Below are positions 9,601 to 19,602 of a DNA stretch of 64,000 nucleotides, one piece after another. The number at the start of each line of letters is the position of its first letter. Within the stretch, counting starts at the first letter, position 1. Position numbers and translations under genes: made by a program. The notes under the pieces were generated by a model. That model searched no databases, was not told the origin of the DNA, and was given only the letters and a program-made list of their open reading frames with translations. The stretch comes from Hippopus hippopus. Lineage: Eukaryota; Mollusca; Bivalvia; Cardiida; Cardiidae. Location of the stretch: contig OX328100.1 in assembly GCA_946811185.2 (NCBI GenBank), positions 17,782,999 through 17,846,998 on the forward strand. Direction: 5' to 3'.

Positions 9601-9826
9601 AGCTATACCACACAATCCCGAGTTCTAACGCGCCTGAGGCAGAAGGCTTTTGAAAACATGTGGGAAATGGAGAAAATGCTGGTAACCAGCATTTTCTCCT
9701 TTTCCCACAATGTTTTCTATTCTTTCAGAGACAAATATTTCATAAGAGCCACATTTAATTTGCCATCTGCAGATACCTTGAATAAACTTTGGGGCACTCT
9801 ATTTTTTTGTCATTTAATAAAGAGTT
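9601..9826 (+). mobile_element. TT1 MITE, complete
   Basis: Uses the TTAA at 9597-9600 shared with the previous copy. Left end CTATACCACACAATCCCGAG, good hairpin (9650-9715) with GGGAAATGGAG on the left arm, right end GTCATTTAATAAAGAG. Confidence 0.87.
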
Positions 9827-9829
9827 ATT

Positions 9830-10045
9830 ACTTTACCTAATAACAAATTTCAGAATGGTCTGCATTGAAAGCATTTGCAGACAACAAATTAAATGTGGCT
9901 TAAATGATGGAATTTGTCTCAAAGGACAGAAAACAATATGGGAAAAGGAGAAAATGCTGGTTACCAGCATTTTCTCCTTTTCCCACATTGTTTTCTGAAG
10001 TGCTTTTTCTTTGGGATAAAAAACTTGGCTTGTTTGGTTAAGAGT
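9830..10045 (-). mobile_element. TT1 MITE, nearly complete
   Basis: Abuts the preceding copy tail to tail. Internal GAAAGCATTTGCAGACAACA, hairpin at 9926-9992 with outer arms AATATGGG/CCCACATT, right end GGCTTGTTTGGTTAAGAG; right TTAA mutated to TCAA. Confidence 0.86.
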
Positions 10046-10046
10046 C

Positions 10047-11220
10047 AAAATGTTGTGTTGCATGATGGGCACCTTGTGACCTTGTTTCACATGAATAGTG
10101 GTCGCTATTTGTCTAGCAGTAGAATAATTGTTAACTATTGTTTCCGTATTGCTTCCAGTTAACTGAGTTGTTCAGTTCAGTTAATGATAGAAATGTAACT
10201 CGGGACCACTGTTTTGTAAGTCGAGCTAGCACATGGCTGGGTATTTTGGAGGGAAAATAAAATCTGAAAAGCAGAGAGCAACAGTTAATTTTTTGTATGC
10301 TGTTAAAAAAGGTTTCTCATTTGTGTTACTGCATAATGATACAGCTGGAGTTTATTTCTGTAAGATAAACCGTTGCATGTGTGCTGTTGGAGGCATTGTG
10401 ACATCTCTTACACTGTGGGTGTTTTATCCTGTTTTCTTACAGAAAAGGTTATATTTTTCACTACATGGATTGTGATTTTTTTTGGGGGCACAGTGTTGAA
10501 AAAAAGGTTATTCCTCACTTTGTTGATTTATCAGGTGAAATGATAAATACCTATATATAACAACAGTTACTTTAGTAGGAGAATTATTATTTAAAACCAT
10601 TTTTGGGTGGTGAAACAACTGTTATGAAACACTTTGTAATGAGACGCTAGTCGTTTGCTTTGATTTTGCTTAGTAATACATGTACAAAGAAAGTTGCTTC
10701 AGAAGTTGATCCACAGTGAGTGGAAAAGATCAAGCTATTTCCAGTTAAGTAACTGCTGCTCTGCAATAATATTGTGACAAAATTTCTATTAAAGAAACAC
10801 ATTGGACACAAAATTGTTTTGCTGTAAAAAAAAAACAATATGTGATTTTGGAAAGATTGACATCTACATTTTTTTTGTGTACATGTACCTATTCTATAAA
10901 TGTGACAGTTTTTTTGGACAAAAATTTCATATGATTCGTGAAAGCGACCAAACAATATTAATTACGATGTTTTAATTGAATATAGTACAGAAATTTTTAC
11001 ATGTACATGCAAAGAGAAAGATAAGTGGGGGAAAAAACAGTCAAAACTCTTTATATTGACTAACATAGAGAACTTGGGGTATATAAAGTGTATTATTACA
11101 TGGATAATACGACATGACAATGATGAAAGCACACTAGTCAAAGGAAGATCAAGCTTCAGTAAGTGATACTTTCTCTTCACATTATCTCCTGCAGACAATT
11201 TTTTCTTCTAAATCCTGCAG
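10047..11220. other. Repeat-free stretch
   Basis: The longest early stretch with no member of any family above. Open frames reach only 80 codons on plus (10233-10475) and 102 on minus (10647-10955), with no recognisable domain. A pyrimidine tract ending TTTCTTACAG (10433-10442) looks like a splice acceptor, but no exon can be supported. Confidence 0.45.
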
Positions 11221-11411
11221 CTGAATGTTTCTGAAAACATCCAGGCAAAAGAAGAAATTGCCCACTATGAACAGTTTCACCTTTTGCCACAATTTTTTCA
11301 TCAATATAAAGCTCTATGGTGGATTACTTAAAGTTTTTGTAGAAAATGGAAGGTTACAAATCTATTTGAAAAAGCAATCAACAAATAGTCTGTTTGTGAC
11401 AATAGTTTCTT

Positions 11412-11585
11412 AACATTTTACCAAATAGCAGAGTTGTAGACTTGTCCAAATTTAAAGCACTGGCAGATGGCAGATGAAAAACAGTCTGGGAAGAGGAGAA
11501 AAATGCTGGTTACCAGCATATTCTCCTTTTCCACAATGAATTTTCAACAGCCTTTTGAAACTGTCAATTGTGTGGTAAAAGGGTA
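11412..11585 (-). mobile_element. TT1 MITE with internal deletion
   Basis: Left ATTTTACCAAATAGCAGAG, hairpin with GGGAAGAGGAGAAAAATGC, right ATTGTGTGGTAAAAGGG. About 45 bp between the left end and the hairpin is missing. Confidence 0.8.
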
Positions 11586-11732
11586 AACTGTATGGACCAC
11601 ATTTAACTTTTCTTTGCAGATAAATTCATTTGTAATAGAAAAGCACCAATGTCTCCCTTTGCCAAATTATTTTTTCAAAAATCACTTACAGAGATGATGA
11701 TATATGAAGGTTCTACAGTCTAAATACTGAAG

Positions 11733-11782
11733 TTAACCCCTTGAAGCCTTTATTAGACGAAAAAAAATTAGTCCTGTCCAAA
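11733..11782 (-). mobile_element. TT1 left-end fragment
   Basis: CCCCTTGAAGCCTTTATTAGAC, then AAAAATTAGTCCTGTCCAAA: only the first ~50 bp of a minus copy, ending at the TTAA (11783-11786) used by the next TT2. Confidence 0.65.
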
Positions 11783-11786
11783 TTAA

Positions 11787-11988
11787 CTCAAACTGCTAAG
11801 TGCAACTAACCGACCTTTTGCCGACAGCGTAGATCAAGATCAGACTGCACAGAATGTGCAGTCTGATCTTGGACCTACACTATCCAATAAGGAGATATCT
11901 TTCCTCCAAAAGTACCTTTGAAATAGGAAAATTTGGGTTTTTATTCTTGGTTTGAAAGTTTCATTTCTTTTAGTTAGCAGGATAAGGA
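11787..11988 (+). mobile_element. TT2 MITE, complete
   Basis: 202 bp between TTAA 11783-11786 and 11989-11992. Ends CTCAAACTGCTAAGTGC and GTTAGCAGGATAAGGA; core hairpin intact. Confidence 0.92.
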
Positions 11989-11992
11989 TTAA

Positions 11993-12212
11993 CCCTTTAC
12001 CAAATGACAAAATCTTAGACTGGTCCAAATTGAAAGCACTTGCAGACGACAAAATAAACGTAACTCAAAAATTGAAATTTGTTTCCAGCAAGATAGAAAA
12101 CATTGTGGGAAAAGGAGAAAATGCTGGTTACCAGCATTTTCTCCTTTTTCCACAATGTTTTCAAAAGGCTTCTTTCTTAGGGTTGTTAAAAGTCAGGATT
12201 GTATGGTAAAGG
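11993..12212 (-). mobile_element. TT1 MITE, complete
   Basis: Shares TTAA 11989-11992 with the TT2 on its left; right TTAA 12213-12216. Hairpin is perfect except one base in the right arm (CTCCTTTTTCCAC). Confidence 0.95.
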
Positions 12213-12216
12213 GTTA

Positions 12217-12348
12217 ACCCTTCAAAAACTGTAAAAACTTAATCATGAGTTTTTACAACCCTGAAAGAGAAGGCATTGGAGAATGTTGTGGGAAAAGGAG
12301 AAAATACTGGTAACCAGCATTTTCTCCTTTTCGCACCATGTTTTCGAC
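12217..12348 (+). mobile_element. TT1 left half
   Basis: CCCTTCAAAAACTG start, GAGTTTTTACAACCC and a hairpin with one changed right-arm position (TTTTCGCACCATG). Cut off after TTTTCGACCCTA. Confidence 0.72.
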
Positions 12349-12360
12349 CCTATAACTGTT

Positions 12361-12576
12361 TACCACACAATCCCAATTTTTAACGCACATGGGAAAGGAG
12401 CCTTTTGAAAACATTGCAGGAAAAGGAGAAAATGCTGGTGACCAGCATTTTCTCCTTTTCCCACAATGTTTTATACCCTTCCCAAAACAGTTTTCAATTT
12501 TTGAGTCAGATTTATTGTGTTGTCTGCAAATGCTTTCAATTTGGACAAGTCTAAAATTTTTTCGTTTGTTAAAGAA
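12361..12576 (+). mobile_element. TT1 MITE, complete
   Basis: TTTACCACACAATCCC left end, hairpin centre GGTGACC, right end TTCGTTTGTTAAAGA before TTAA (12577-12580). Confidence 0.88.
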
Positions 12577-12580
12577 TTAA

Positions 12581-12702
12581 TAGACAGAAATTAGTATGTG
12601 AACCACATTTAAGTTGTTGTCTTCAAATGCTTTCAATTTGGGCTAGTCCGAAGTTTTTGTTGTTTTGTAAAGAGTTAAACTCGGGGTTGTTTGGTAAAGG
12701 GT
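12581..12702 (+). mobile_element. TT1 right half joined to a minus-copy end
   Basis: GTCTTCAAATGCTTTCAATT to GTTTTGTAAAGAG, TTAA (12675-12678), then ACTCGGGGTTGTTTGGTAAAGGG and TTAA (12702-12705). The second piece is the final ~24 bp of a minus-orientation TT1, the pattern left when one TT1 inserts into the internal TTAA of another. Confidence 0.68.
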
Positions 12703-12709
12703 TAATGAT

Positions 12710-12905
12710 ATCAACAAGTCTGTGCAAAAATAAGTCTAAGGGAAAATCTTTCAACAAAATGCAGAAAAAGGAGGAAAAAGTGGTAACTAGCAATTCTGTT
12801 TTTTCTCCATTCTCTGCAGTGTTTTCTACCTTTTCACTTGTCAGTTCCAATATTTGAGCCACATTTAAACTGTCAGCTTGGACAAGTCTTTATTTTTTCG
12901 TCTTA
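12710..12905 (+). mobile_element. TT1 MITE, strongly diverged
   Basis: Order is recognisable (AGAAAAAGGAGGAAAAAGTGG; TGTTTTCTACCTTTTCA; TTTGAGCCACATTTAAACTG; GACAAGTCT), but arms no longer match. Confidence 0.6.
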
Positions 12906-13084
12906 CAGAGACGACTTTCCCACTTCTTAGGTAGACATAATTATGACTTGCATACCACTTAAAGTTTCGAAAACATTTGAGCAAATGGAGAAATCGCCAA
13001 AGCTGGTGATCTTGATGTAGAGAGCCTAATAACATTTGAACACATGGAAATTACCAATTCAAAGCAATTTCTTTATTTGCCGCC

Positions 13085-13407
13085 GAGCCCCCGTAGCTCA
13101 GTTGGTAGCGAACAGGACTTGAGAATATGGGGTCGCTGGTTTGATCCCCGGCCTGGCCAATTTCCTTCAAAGGATTAATGATATTCATTGTGACAGGATT
13201 CATGCCTCTCTCACTGCTGACCACTGTTTCGATGATGGTCAAGTGGGAAAGCAGCCGGTGGCTTGGAAAGAATATTGTGGGGAGTACTGGTAAAAGAAAA
13301 TCCAGGAAAGCACGGATAGGTGCACTGGCTGCCACGATATAACTGAAATAATGTTGCAAACGGCACTAAACACCATACAATCAATCAATCAATCAATCAA
13401 TCAATCT
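13085..13407 (+). mobile_element. S1 SINE, full length
   Basis: tRNA-derived head with A-box-like TAGCTCAGTTGGTAGCG and B-box-like GGTTTGATCCCC (13093-13148), conserved middle GGGAAAGCAGCCGGTGGCTTGG, 3' part ATGTTGCAAACGGCACTAAACACC and an (ATCA)n tail. Good reference copy for the family. tRNA folding is not preserved. Confidence 0.93.
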
Positions 13408-13672
13408 GTACTTGCCAGTTTTTAAGCCATTCATTGTAGATACCTCAAATTTGAAAAAATTTTGAGAGAAAAATACAAGTAAAGTCTAGGATGCTTTCAA
13501 ATGCTAATTTCAGTTAGAATTTCTGAATATTTGATCTAGAATAGAATGATTATAATTGTAAATTGTTTTCTTTGAACCAGAATGATGAAGAATTTCAAAT
13601 GGTGAAGAATTTAAAATTGACTTTAGATTGGATGGCTGTAATTTTCTAGAGATTCAGACAGACACTCATTAA

Positions 13673-13891
13673 CTCTTCACCACACAATCCCAAGTTTTAA
13701 CAACCCTAAGAAAGAAGGCTTTTGAAAATATTGTGGAAAAAGGAGAAAATGCTGGAAACCAGCATTTTCTCCTTTTCCCACAATGTTTTCTAACCTATCA
13801 TAGTACTTATGCTCATTTGCACCAATTTTGAATTTGTCGTCTGCCGATATTTCAAATTCGGAAGAGTCTAAAATATGTCAGTTGGGGAAGG
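13673..13891 (+). mobile_element. TT1 MITE, complete
   Basis: TTAA 13669-13672 and 13892-13895. Hairpin centre GGAAACC; right end TCAGTTGGGGAAGGA. Confidence 0.9.
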
Positions 13892-13895
13892 ATTA

Positions 13896-14258
13896 ACTCT
13901 TTACCAGACTACAAAATTTTGGACAGGTCTAAATTGAAAGTATCTGCAGACTACAATTTTTGAAAGTGGTACAAATGAAGTGAAGTTCCTTGATAGGAAA
14001 AAAATTAATTGTTGGAAAAGGAGAAAATACTGGTTATCAGCATTTTACCCTTTTCAAACAATGTTTTCAAGAGCCTTCTTTTTCTGTCCTTTGGCAAGAC
14101 ACTTCAGAGCCCCAGCCTAGTACTCATGAAACCCAGGAAAACATGTATAAGTGAGCTGTTGCCATGATATAACTGAAATAATGTTGAAAGTGGTGCAAAA
14201 CACCATTCAAACAAATTCAAACAGGGTCATTTAAACACTGGCTTGTATGGCAAAGTGT
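13896..14258 (-). mobile_element. TT1 MITE interrupted by S3
   Basis: Begins at the TTAA shared with the previous copy. Left CTCTTTACCAGACTACAAAA and hairpin to about 14088; right AGGGTCATTTAAACACTGGC and GTATGGCAAAGTG from 14223. A SINE-derived piece separates them. Confidence 0.8.
14089..14222 (+). mobile_element. S3 SINE 3' portion
   Basis: CCTTTGGCAAGACACTTCAG, CCCAGCCTAGTACTCATGAA and a 3' part GTTGAAAGTGGTGCAAAACACC. The first motif resembles a conserved SINE central domain of the CCTTGGGCAAGGCACTT kind (inference). No tRNA head. Confidence 0.65.
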
Positions 14259-14336
14259 TAGTAAGGGAAATATTAGTTTAACTTCTGTAAGGAAGACGTT
14301 GATATAAATGGAGCAATAATGTCACTGTCTAACTGT

Positions 14337-14525
14337 CAGTTTAAAGTGTCTTAAAATTTGATGTGTTGAAATGATGAAGACATTGAAAATGATAACACCT
14401 AATTATATAATGTCAATTTAAAGTGTCTTAAAATTTGATGTGTCAGAATGAAGACATCAAAAATGATAATACCTAATTTTATAATGTCAATTTACAGCAT
14501 CTTGAAATTTGATGCATCAAAAAAA
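14337..14525 (+). repeat. Short tandem repeat, ~75-bp unit
   Basis: Starts near 14341, 14418 and 14492 with variants of TTTAAAGTGTCTTAAAATTT; two full units and a third diverged partial. Confidence 0.8.
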
Positions 14526-14613
14526 CTCCAACGACATACATAATGACAATGCATAATAAGTCTGTTTTAATGTTGGCGGGTTAGGTTTGAAAATTGAAAA
14601 CTGTGTACTTTAA

Positions 14614-14804
14614 TGATTACGACCCCTAACTCATCGGTAAATATCGTGTAACATTGATGTTTTCGTCTTTTAATACAAGAGTTAGGGGCCATAGACTCAC
14701 TAACTCATCGGGAAATATCGTGTAACATCGACGTTTTAGTAAAGGGTATTCGGCCAATCCCGACAGCTTCCGTCTTTTAAAATGAGAGTCAGGGGCCGTA
14801 GACC
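14614..14804 (+). mobile_element. TT6, TTAA-flanked element
   Basis: Between TTAA 14610-14613 and 14805-14808. Imperfect ends TGATTACGACCCCTAACTC and GAGTCAGGGGCCGTAGACC. Inside, CTAACTCATCGG(T/G)AAATATC occurs twice, 73 bp apart. One copy only. Confidence 0.62.
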
Positions 14805-14849
14805 TTAATGTTTATCCATAAAATTTTCTGTTTTTACACCTGTGCGGAA

Positions 14850-14951
14850 GGATGCACATGTTGGGAAAAAAAGGATTTTCTCCTTTCCCACTATGTTTTC
14901 TACCTTTTCTAAGACAACTCCTATGATTGGTTCAGCTACATTATATTTAAG
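14850..14951 (+). mobile_element. TT1 right half
   Basis: GTTGGGAAAAAAAGGATTTTCTCC collapsed hairpin, then TGTTTTCTACCTTTTCTAAG, up to TTAA 14952-14955. Confidence 0.6.
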
Positions 14952-14955
14952 TTAA

Positions 14956-15159
14956 CTCTTTAAGTTATACACTCATCCACATTCAAAGCATTTGCAGACA
15001 ACAAATTCAGTATGAATTAAATGATGAAATTTATCTCAGATGGAGAAGTAAACATTGTGAGAAAAGGAGAAAATGCTAGTTACCAGCACTTTCTTCTTTT
15101 CCAACAATGTTTTCAAAAGCCTTCTTCTGCGGGGTTGTTACAAATATGGGATTGTTTGG
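14956..15159 (-). mobile_element. TT1 MITE, complete
   Basis: TTAA 14952-14955 and 15160-15163. Hairpin has mismatches (ATGCTAGTTACCAGCACTTT). Confidence 0.88.
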
Positions 15160-15163
15160 TTAA

Positions 15164-15383
15164 CCCTGTACCAGATGACTAAATTTTAGCCTTGTCCAAA
15201 TTGAAAGCGTTTGCAGACGACAATTTTGATGTGGCTCAAACAGTTCAATTTTCCTTTGATAGGGTAGAAAACATTGTGGGAAAAGGAGAAAGTGCTGGTT
15301 ACCAGCATTTTCTCCTTTTCCCACAATGTTTTCCAAAGGCTTCTTTCCCAGGGTCATTAAAAGTCTGCATTATGCAGTAAAGG
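15164..15383 (-). mobile_element. TT1 MITE, complete
   Basis: Shares TTAA 15160-15163 with the previous copy in the same orientation; right TTAA 15384-15387. One arm mismatch (GAGAAAGTGC). Confidence 0.94.
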
Positions 15384-15399
15384 GTTAAGAGTTAATCAG

Positions 15400-15455
15400 C
15401 AAAATTGTTGCTTTCAACTTAAACAAGCCTTAAACTTATGCTGTCTGGTAATGAG
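15400..15455 (+). mobile_element. TT1 right-end fragment
   Basis: GCTTTCAACTTAAACAAGCC to CTGTCTGGTAATGAG before TTAA (15456-15459). Confidence 0.6.
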
Positions 15456-15459
15456 TTAA

Positions 15460-15677
15460 CTCCTTACCACACAAAAAAATTTAGGACTTATCCAAATTGT
15501 ACACAAATGCAAACAAAAATTTCTGCTCAAGTAATGGGACTTGTTTCAGAAAGGTAAGAAAACATTGTGGAAAATGGAGAAAATGCTGGTTACCAGCATT
15601 TTCTCCTTTTCCCACAATGTTTTTAAAAGCCATCCTCCTCAAGTTTTTAAAAAAAAACAGGACTGTTTAGTAAAGAG
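15460..15677 (-). mobile_element. TT1 MITE, complete
   Basis: TTAA 15456-15459 and 15678-15681. Hairpin left arm GTGGAAAATGGAG; poly-A expansion in the right part (15647-15656). Confidence 0.9.
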
Positions 15678-15699
15678 TTAAATTGTCTGCACACAGAAA

Positions 15700-16130
15700 A
15701 GCTATTGTTTGATCATGTAGGCTGCCAATCGGTTTAAAATTGACCGCATTTCTTTTGCAGTCTGTCATGTCAAGCATTCGCTGGTTATTCACAGTTGGTA
15801 TGTAATCCTTTGAGAAAATTCCAGTCTCCAACAGTGGAAAGATGTTAAGATGAATCGGAAATGGGAAAATTAGATGCATCACACAGTTTCTCTTGATTTA
15901 GAGGGAAATTAGCAATTTGATTAAAAAAAAAAAGAAAAAAAGAAATTGTGGCAATTTAATTATTGCATTTTGTAATTTAGTTAAACGTAATACTTAGTGA
16001 TTTGTGCACTGCCTCACCTTTAGGTACTACTGCATTATAAACATTGTGCCATATTTATATTGTACAAAAATAACATAAGCACATGCTTTAATGCATTATA
16101 GGGACATTACTATGCATTAAAATTACTAGT
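15700..16130. other. No recognised feature
   Basis: An A-rich run at 15922-15942; otherwise ordinary AT-rich sequence. Confidence 0.5.
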
Positions 16131-16134
16131 AATG

Positions 16135-16245
16135 ATGGATGGATTTATTGATTGATCAATCCGTCAATCAATGGATTTATCAATATGTCAGTCTGTCAGT
16201 CAACCAATCAATCAATTAACCAATCAGTCAACAAATCAATCAATA
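16135..16245. repeat. Degenerate ATCA-type microsatellite
   Basis: Interspersed ATCAATC, GTCAGTC and CAATCAAT units. It may be an orphan tail of an S1 SINE whose body has gone. Confidence 0.65.
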
Positions 16246-16312
16246 TCAGATCTTGTATCTTGTGCAGTCTAGTCTTTAATCTACACTGTCTGCAAAAGCA
16301 TAATGATGGGGT
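16243..16312 (-). mobile_element. TT2 fragment
   Basis: ATCAGATCTTGTATCTTGTG, then AGTCTTTAATCTACACTGTCTGCAAA: right half of a TT2 core next to the ATCA tract. Confidence 0.55.
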
Positions 16313-16387
16313 CTAGCATCTTAGGGTTGAATAAGAGATGCTATCTGCAAATCATGGAAGATAGTTACCTAAAGTGTTCTTGATTAA

Positions 16388-16612
16388 CCCTTTAACGCAC
16401 AATCCTGAATTTTTTATGACCCTGAGAAAAAAGGAAAGCCTCTTGAAAACATGTGGGAAAAGAAGAAAATGCTAGTTATCAGCATTTTCTCCTTTTTCCA
16501 CAATATTTTCTCTGTTTTCAAAGGAAATAATATAGTTTTGTTGAAATTTATTTTGTCGGCTGCAGATGCTTTCAATCTGGAAAAGTCTAAAGATTTGGCG
16601 TGTTGTAAAGAA
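16388..16612 (+). mobile_element. TT1 MITE, complete
   Basis: TTAA 16384-16387; left CCCTTTAACGCACAATCC; right GCGTGTTGTAAAGA with TTAA changed to ATAA. Hairpin centre GTTATCAG. Confidence 0.86.
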
Positions 16613-16684
16613 TAAATGAAAAAAGACCTAGCAAAATATTGAAGTTTCATAGTAACTGTGTTAGCAAGAATAACTATGTCTAAA

Positions 16685-16795
16685 AATAGCAGTCAGTGTG
16701 GATCCAAGATCAGTCTGCATGTTTTGTGCAGTCTGATCTCTGCTTTCTGCAAAAGTAACATAAGTTGTTGTCTGGGCTTTAAGGGTCGAGATCGC
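16685..16795 (-). mobile_element. TT2b element, partial
   Basis: GTGTGGATCCAAGATCAGTC, GTGCAGTCTGATC, then the right outer part GTCTGGGCTTTAAGGG. The left end is not traceable. Confidence 0.7.
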
Positions 16796-16996
16796 ATTGA
16801 GCAATAAATGTTTATGTGTCCCCAGCTTTTTTGCCTTGGTGTTGAGAAAAGAAGTTCCAACACCTTTAAAGGGCTTGACTCACATCTAATGAAATTATTC
16901 TACAAGATTAGCTCTAAGAGAGCTAAATGATGAAACAAAACAGTTTCTGTAGCAAAAAAATACTCCGCATGGTGCCTTTAACCATAATTATATGAA

Positions 16997-17145
16997 AGCA
17001 TCCAGTCTTTTTATGACCATGTGACAGTATTGAAAATATTATGAGAAAGGAAAAAAAAACTTGTAACAAGCTGTATCTCTACTTCTCACAATGTTTTCTA
17101 TGATTCTACAGACGAACTGCACTATTTGAGTCTCATTATCAAGAC
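16997..17145 (+). mobile_element. TT1 MITE, strongly diverged
   Basis: TTTTTATGACCATG, TATTGAAAATATTATGAGAA, TGTTTTCTATGATTC and TTTGAGTCTCATTA keep family order. Hairpin no longer pairs. Confidence 0.55.
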
Positions 17146-17264
17146 CTGCTTAACATCATGTGTATGGAATAGTCAAGAGTCTGTTTTTGTCATTGGTAAA
17201 GAATATAGGCCTTTTTTGGCTGAGTATAGTCAACAATCGGGCTGCTGAACAAGACCCACTTCCT

Positions 17265-17350
17265 TCTTGTGGACTTTGCAGATGTAGATCAAAATCAGAT
17301 TGCACAGAATGTTCAGTTTGATTTGTACTCTATGCTGTGTTACACTTTGA
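17265..17350 (+). mobile_element. TT2 core, degenerate
   Basis: GTAGATCAAAATCAGATTGC, then AGAATGTTCAGTTTGATTTG; outer ends absent. Confidence 0.6.
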
Positions 17351-17509
17351 GATTTTTCCCATGAAATAACTTAGAAATCACAATACCGTATTAATTTTCG
17401 GTTTTGTCCGTATCAGCAGGAAATTTTCGTCGCTTTACCAGTTGAAGAGTTAACTGTAACTGCACCGACAGCAACATCAAGAGCAGCCTGATCTTGCATT
17501 CATTTTGTC

Positions 17510-17582
17510 CTTTAACAAGCATTTTCTCCTATTCTCAACATGCCTTCTATAGCCCTCCTCCCCCAGGGTTGTGAAAAAGGGC
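17510..17582 (-). mobile_element. TT1 right-half fragment
   Basis: AAGCATTTTCTCCTATTCTC, then CCCAGGGTTGTGAAAAAGGG. Left half absent. Confidence 0.55.
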
Positions 17583-17688
17583 CAGTTGTTGGCATAGGCT
17601 GAAATACAGTTCCACTGAAAATAAAGGATGTACATAGTGAAGGATTGAAGTACCTGTCACAGTGGATTTGACTTCCGCATGTCTAAGG

Positions 17689-17966
17689 ACCTGTAGGGCA
17701 GTTGGTAGCGTGCAGGATTTGAGAACAGGGGGGTTGCTGGTTTGATCTACGGCCCATTGCAACAGGAATCATTTTTCTCTCACTACTGATCATTGTTTCC
17801 ACAATGGTTTTGTGGAAAAGCAGCCAGTGGCTTGGAAAGAATATTGTGTGGAGTACTGGAAAAAGAAAGTCCAGGAAAGCATGGATAGGTGCACTGCGCT
17901 GGCTGCAATATAACTGAAATGATGTTGAAAATGGCATTATATACCATACAATCAATCTATCAACCA
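17689..17966 (+). mobile_element. S1 SINE with short internal deletion
   Basis: Head GTAGGGCAGTTGGTAGCG and GGTTTGATCTACGGCCC; about 30 bp after the head is missing; middle AAGCAGCCAGTGGCTTGGAA; tail CATACAATCAATCTATCAA. Confidence 0.88.
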
Positions 17967-17967
17967 A

Positions 17968-18082
17968 GGACCATTCTACCTCATGATTTAGTTTGTTGTT
18001 ACACAAAATAGATTTAAATGTATTCATACTTATGTGATGACTTGCTAGGTATAATTCATCACAGAGATGCATTACATCTTTT
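17968..18082 (+). mobile_element. PAL2 right portion
   Basis: CCAAGGACCATTCTACCTCA, GTGATGACTTGCTAGGTATA and CAGAGATGCATTACATC match PAL2 order; left end and terminus missing. Confidence 0.65.
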
Positions 18083-18530
18083 CCAAACAAATCTTGAGTT
18101 TTAACGACCTTGAGGAAATAGCCCTTTGAAAATCTTTTAACTCCATTTAAACAGCTTAGGTCATATCACAGCAGTCAGTGCACCAACGTATGTGTTTCCT
18201 GGCTTTCTCACACCAGTACTGATACAACTTTCTTTTCATGTCACTGACTACTTTCTGACACTCATCGGAGGTGAGAGGCGAAAAACTGACAGAAAGAAAG
18301 TTTGTGTCAAACGGGTATCAAACTCACAACTACTAATCATGAGGTCGATATGCTAACTACTGAGCTACCGGGGCGGGTGAAGATGCTGGTAACCAACATT
18401 TCCTCCTTTTTCCACAAGGTATTCTGCACTTTCATAGACAATTACCGTCACTTCAGCTACATTTACATTTTTGTCTGCAAATGCTTTCTGAGTTTGGACA
18501 AGTTTACAAGTTGATCATTTGGTAAAGAGG
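18083..18530 (+). mobile_element. TT1 MITE interrupted by S2
   Basis: Left CAAATCTTGAGTTTTAACGA to GCCCTTTGAAAATC; right from GAAGATGCTGGTAACCAAC (18378) to CATTTGGTAAAGAGG before TTAA (18531-18534). Same interruption point as the copy at 9.1 kb. Confidence 0.8.
18138..18376 (-). mobile_element. S2 SINE, copy 2
   Basis: Head on the reverse strand (CCCCGGTAGCTCAGTAGTTA; GGTATCAAACTCACAACTAC on plus near the B box), GGAGGTGAGAGGCGAAAAAC, and 3' region near ACAGCTTAGGTCATATCACA. Matches 9165-9405 along its length. Confidence 0.8.
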
Positions 18531-18534
18531 TTAA

Positions 18535-18756
18535 CCCTTTACCAAACAATTCCTGGTTTTTACGACCCAGAGGAAGAAGCCTTCTGAAAACATTGTGGGA
18601 AAATGAGAAAATGCTGGTAACCAGCATTTTCTCCTTTTCCCACAATGTTTTCTAATCTTCTAAAGTCAAGTTTCAATTTTTGAGTCATGTTTTTTTTGTC
18701 GTCTGCAAATGCTTTCAATTTGGACAAGTCTAAAATTTTGTCGTTTGGTAAAGAGT
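18535..18756 (+). mobile_element. TT1 MITE, complete
   Basis: Shares TTAA 18531-18534 with the previous copy; right TTAA 18757-18760. Hairpin perfect except GGGAAAATGAG. Confidence 0.94.
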
Positions 18757-19196
18757 TTAACTCAATTTGTCTGAAATAGTGCAAGGGTTCGGGTATTCTC
18801 AGGATTTAGCAATAATGTTAGCTTTTGTAATCAAGTTGACCTTTCAGAGTAAGTAAGCTAGCATTACAGAGAGGTTAGGATAAGATACAGATCTACAATC
18901 AATAAATCTGTGGTTCTTCTAAGAGTTTTTTAGCTTTGCTTTGCCAAAGGCTACTGACTTTTTAAATGGTAACCAGGAAGTTTTTTCTTTTGCCACAATG
19001 GATTTGTTTGTGATTGCAGATGTTATATGGATTTTTTTATAATTAATTTTCTACAAATATATTTTCAGGAGGTAATGCGTTTTAAGTTTTGGTTTATTTA
19101 GCTTTGTCACTTCCAAAGAAATAAAGTACTCTTTTTCAACAGCTGCAAGCAGTTTCTATATAAAGAAATGGTTTAGTCACAATATAAAAAAGAGTT

Positions 19197-19270
19197 GTGG
19201 ACTGTATAGATCAGAGATCACACTGGGTGTTCTGTGTAGTCTGACCTTGATCTACACTGTCCACAACAGC
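19197..19270 (-). mobile_element. TT2b core
   Basis: GTATAGATCAGAGATCACAC, GTGTAGTCTGACCTTGATC and CACTGTCCACAACAG. Lies directly before the minisatellite; outer ends not identified. Confidence 0.65.
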
Positions 19271-19323
19271 TCCTTGTGTTGTCTTTGGTAAGGGAAGAGT
19301 TACAGGAAAATTGTGGATACATA

Positions 19324-19602
19324 CACCAGGTTGTAAGGAAAGACTGTGAGTACATGCACCAGGTTGTAAGGAAAGACTGTGAGTACATGCACCAGGTTGT
19401 AAGGAAAGACTGAGTACATGCACCAGGTTGTAAGGAAAGACTGAGTACATGCACCAGGTTGTAAGGAAAGACTGTGAGTACATGCACCAGGTTGTAAGGA
19501 AAGACTGAGTACATGCACCAGGTTGTAAGGAAAGACTGTGAGTACATGCACCAGGTTGTAAGGAAAGACTGTGAGTACATGCACCAGGTTGTAAGGAAAG
19601 AC
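19324..19602 (+). repeat. Minisatellite, 33/31-bp units, nine copies
   Basis: Units begin CACCAGGTTGTAAGGAAAGA at 19324, 19357, 19390, 19421, 19452, 19485, 19516, 19549 and 19582. Some units lack GT in GACTGTGAG, giving 31 rather than 33 bp. Otherwise they are almost identical, so the array is young. Open frames across it are repeat translations. Confidence 0.96.

Noticed and set aside
10430..10445. Splice acceptor (TTTCTTACAG) suggesting an exon
   Set aside because: No matching donor, no coding signal downstream and no homologous protein recognised; such tracts are frequent by chance in AT-rich DNA.
13085..13160. tRNA gene suggested by TAGCTCAGTTGG and GGTTTGATCCCC
   Set aside because: Stems do not fold, and the segment continues into a conserved SINE body with an (ATCA)n tail; the same holds for the other S1 and S2 heads.
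19324..19602. CRISPR-like array
   Set aside because: Units are directly contiguous with no unique spacers, in an animal-type genome.
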